Made by a program: the position numbers and the translations under genes
The notes under the pieces: generated by a model
What the model was told of the DNA's origin: nothing
Seen by the model: the letters and a program-made list of their open reading frames with translations, nothing else
Databases searched by the model: none
Source of the DNA: Candidatus Cloacimonadota bacterium
GTDB taxonomy: Bacteria; Cloacimonadota; Cloacimonadia; Cloacimonadales; TCS61
Assembly (NCBI GenBank): GCA_021108055.1
Contig: JAIORR010000020.1
Location: 1-9,243, forward strand
DNA: 9,243 nucleotides
Reading direction: 5' to 3'
Shown here: in pieces, positions 7,746-9,243 of the stretch
Layout of the letters: each line of letters starts with the position of its first letter
How positions within the stretch are numbered: the first letter of the stretch is position 1

Positions 7746-7856
7746 TTTTTGAACCTCTCTTATAATTTAAATTTTGCAACACAAAAAAAAATTGACTATT
7801 TAAAGTCAAGTAAATAAATGGGGGTGTTTTGATAATGTTTGAAAGGATTTTTGTAT
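7746..7856. other. Divergent intergenic region with a small inverted repeat
   Basis: This 111-bp A/T-rich gap separates the minus-strand folding-factor gene from the plus-strand EIIA gene and must hold the 5' signals of both. The only clear structure is TTGACT-ATTTAA-AGTCAA at 7792-7809, which supplies a TTGACT on each strand. It is preceded by a run of nine A residues (7783-7791). On the plus strand the best -10 at 16-18 bases is poor (TAAATG), so no promoter is called. Confidence 0.55.
7792..7809. repeat. Short inverted repeat TTGACT/AGTCAA
   Basis: Two six-base arms surround a six-base A/T loop in the centre of the divergent promoter region. The sequence AAGTCAAG (7803-7810) recurs exactly in the terminator stem at 5997-6004. 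It may be a pair of back-to-back -35 elements or a regulator-binding site. Read on the minus strand it is followed by nine T residues and so resembles a weak terminator. Confidence 0.4.
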
Positions 7857-8309
7857 ATGAAAATTTTTTCTCCCGACCTGATAAAATTGAGTTATTATGC
7901 TCTGGATAAGAAGAGTTGCCTTTCCGAAATGGCAGATTTTCTTTTTGAGAAAGGAATAATTAACTCATTAGAAGAATTTCTGAACTCCATCTTTGAACGG
8001 GAAAAACTGATGTCCACAGGTATCGGCAGGAACGTGGCGATTCCGCATGCACGTTCTGATACTGTAAAAGAATTGAAGATAGCCGTGTATATACTTGACA
8101 ATGAATTGGACTTTAACTCGATTGACGGCGAACCTGTAAAGATCATATTCATGATCGCTGTGCCGGGGAATATGAAAGAAGAATATATGAATGTTTTAAG
8201 TGTTATATCGAATTTTTTCAGGATGGAAGAAAACCGCCGGAAGCTTTTAGAGAGTACTTCCGAAAAAGAAATATATAATATATTGAGAGGAATTTCCGAT
8301 GAAATTTAA
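7857..8309 (+). CDS. Stand-alone PTS EIIA type-2 domain protein (fructose/PtsN-like)
   Basis: This 150-residue cytoplasmic protein is a single EIIA domain of the fructose/mannitol/nitrogen family. Such domains take a phosphoryl group from HPr or NPr on a histidine. The phosphorylation motif GIGRNVAIPHAR places the active His at residue 64. The preceding EREKLMSTGIG and the following IFMIAVPG strand fit the fold. No EIIB, EIIC, HPr or EI gene is in the window, so a regulatory PtsN-type role is more likely than sugar uptake, but this is an inference. The ATG at 7857 is chosen over the in-frame TTG at 7839 because GAAAGGA at 7841-7847 lies nine bases before it and overlaps the TTG. The end of the gene overlaps the PorV/PorQ-family gene by 11 bases, which suggests translational coupling. 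Confidence 0.9.
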   Translation: MKIFSPDLIKLSYYALDKKSCLSEMADFLFEKGIINSLEEFLNSIFEREKLMSTGIGRNVAIPHARSDTVKELKIAVYILDNELDFNSIDGEPVKIIFMIAVPGNMKEEYMNVLSVISNFFRMEENRRKLLESTSEKEIYNILRGISDEI

Positions 8310-9243
8310 AGCTGTATTAATGATCTTGTTGATCTCATTTGCTCTTTATGCTGTGAGTGATAATGCCGGAACGTCCGGTTTTTCTTTTTTAAAAGTTAAT
8401 TATTCTGCCAGAGCAGCGGCAATGGGAAATGCCTATACCGGACTATCCAATGATGCCAGTGCTGTATTCTTTAATCCTGCCGGACTTGTACAATTAAAAT
8501 CACCGCAGGCTTCTGTAACTTATATGAGCTTTTTTGAGGGAATACAGTGCGGCTCCGCTGTTTATGCATTCCCAAAAGGTGAAAAAACAACGTTCGCCTT
8601 TTTTACGAAAGGTTTAACCGCAACAGAAGATAGAACCCTGGCAAATGAACACGGACAATTTGACGGAACGGATGGAACCTTTGGCATGTCAGATTTTGTT
8701 TTTGGAACATCGGTAGCCGGCTACCTGATAGATATCCTCGATATTGGGTTTAGTCTAAAATATATTCAGGAATCTTTGGATGATAGAACTGCATCTGCCG
8801 TTGCTTTTGACGCTGCAATTATGCATCAGACCACGAACGAAAATCTTAAGCTTGGAATTACTTTGCAGAATTTCGGATGGCAATTCTCTTATTTCACGGA
8901 AAATGAATACAAAGAAAACCTTCCCACAACAATTAATGCAGGTTTCAGTTATCATCCGACTGAAAAGTTCTATGCAAACCTGGATATTTACAAACCTCTG
9001 GATTTCGACTTTTCCGGTCGATTGGGACTGGAATACAGAATTCACAAAATGCTGGATATTAGAGCAGGCTATAAGACAAATGCAGGCGACTGGAAAACCG
9101 GTGGAGATAATGAAACTTTTTCCGGTCTGTCGTTCGGGGTTGGATTCAACATTATTAAATACAACCTGAAGATCGACTATGCAATAGTCTCTTATGGTGA
9201 TCTGGGTTATGTGAACCAGGTAACGGTGAATTATTTGTTTTAA
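8299..9243 (+). CDS. PorV/PorQ family outer-membrane beta-barrel protein (T9SS-associated family)
   Basis: The gene encodes 314 residues with the stop codon at the last three bases of the window. A signal peptide occupies about 1-19 (MKFKAVLMILLISFALYAVS). The family signature follows at about 28-70: FSFLKVNYSARAAAMGNAY, then DASAVFFNPAGL. The rest consists of alternating amphipathic strands, as in FadL-like barrels (GFSLKYI, LGITLQNFGW, INAGFSYHP, GLEYRIH, DIRAGYK, LSFGVGFNI). It ends in an aromatic strand with terminal Phe, as expected for an outer-membrane barrel. PorV shuttles T9SS cargo to the surface sortase. Many paralogues in FCB genomes are annotated only at family level, so a specific PorV or PorQ role is not claimed. 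AGAGG at 8286-8290 inside the EIIA gene lies eight bases before the ATG. A T9SS-tailed protein is encoded in the same window. Confidence 0.88.
   Translation: MKFKAVLMILLISFALYAVSDNAGTSGFSFLKVNYSARAAAMGNAYTGLSNDASAVFFNPAGLVQLKSPQASVTYMSFFEGIQCGSAVYAFPKGEKTTFAFFTKGLTATEDRTLANEHGQFDGTDGTFGMSDFVFGTSVAGYLIDILDIGFSLKYIQESLDDRTASAVAFDAAIMHQTTNENLKLGITLQNFGWQFSYFTENEYKENLPTTINAGFSYHPTEKFYANLDIYKPLDFDFSGRLGLEYRIHKMLDIRAGYKTNAGDWKTGGDNETFSGLSFGVGFNIIKYNLKIDYAIVSYGDLGYVNQVTVNYLF

Noticed and set aside
7783..7810. A minus-strand intrinsic terminator formed by the TTGACT/AGTCAA repeat plus nine T residues
   Set aside because: The stem has only six pairs, two of them G/C. No minus-strand gene ends there, since it lies upstream of the folding-factor start.
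7839..7856. TTG start for the EIIA gene
   Set aside because: The TTG overlaps the GAAAGGA ribosome-binding site of the ATG at 7857, and the six extra residues are not part of the domain.
8755..9169. Alternative open frames inside the PorV/PorQ-family gene
   Set aside because: The barrel frame has a signal peptide, family signature and terminal aromatic strand. The other frames show none of these.

Overview
The window looks like chromosome from a low-GC, Gram-negative bacterium of the FCB superphylum that has a type IX secretion system (T9SS). Two observations support this. The protein at 1467-3806 ends in a T9SS type A sorting domain (motif YPNPFNPETTI), and the protein at 8299-9243 is a PorV/PorQ-family outer-membrane barrel. 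The NPFNPETT spelling and the mixture of families recall Cloacimonadota-like or related uncultured lineages. That placement is an inference from memory and no search was run.

Minus-strand block, 1-5952, read right to left. A class II fructose-bisphosphate aldolase (5952-4978) is followed by a 126-bp gap that holds an imperfect palindromic repeat (4867-4938). Next comes glyceraldehyde-3-phosphate dehydrogenase (4851-3853). After 46 bp with no recognisable terminator comes a large secreted multi-domain protein with a T9SS tail (3806-1467), and 27 bp later a C10 (streptopain-like) cysteine protease that runs off the left edge (1439-<1). Two glycolytic enzymes therefore precede two exported proteins on the same strand with short spacers.

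Middle, 5953-7745. A perfect 15-bp-stem hairpin terminator (5991-6026) separates the aldolase from the upstream minus-strand gene. That gene (7745-6045) encodes a SurA/PpiC-like periplasmic folding factor with TPR-like repeats at its C-terminus. Its parvulin domain appears to lack the usual histidines.

Plus-strand block, 7857-9243. Across a divergent 111-bp gap lies a stand-alone PTS EIIA domain protein of the fructose/nitrogen type. Its last 11 bases overlap the start of the PorV/PorQ-family gene, whose stop codon is the last codon of the window.

Taken together, the right half deals with envelope biogenesis (periplasmic chaperone, T9SS-type barrel) plus a phosphotransfer regulator. The left half combines central glycolysis with likely T9SS cargo: an adhesive or modular surface protein and a protease. 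I saw no tRNA, rRNA, CRISPR, insertion sequence or phage gene. No gene-free stretch exceeds about 130 bases.
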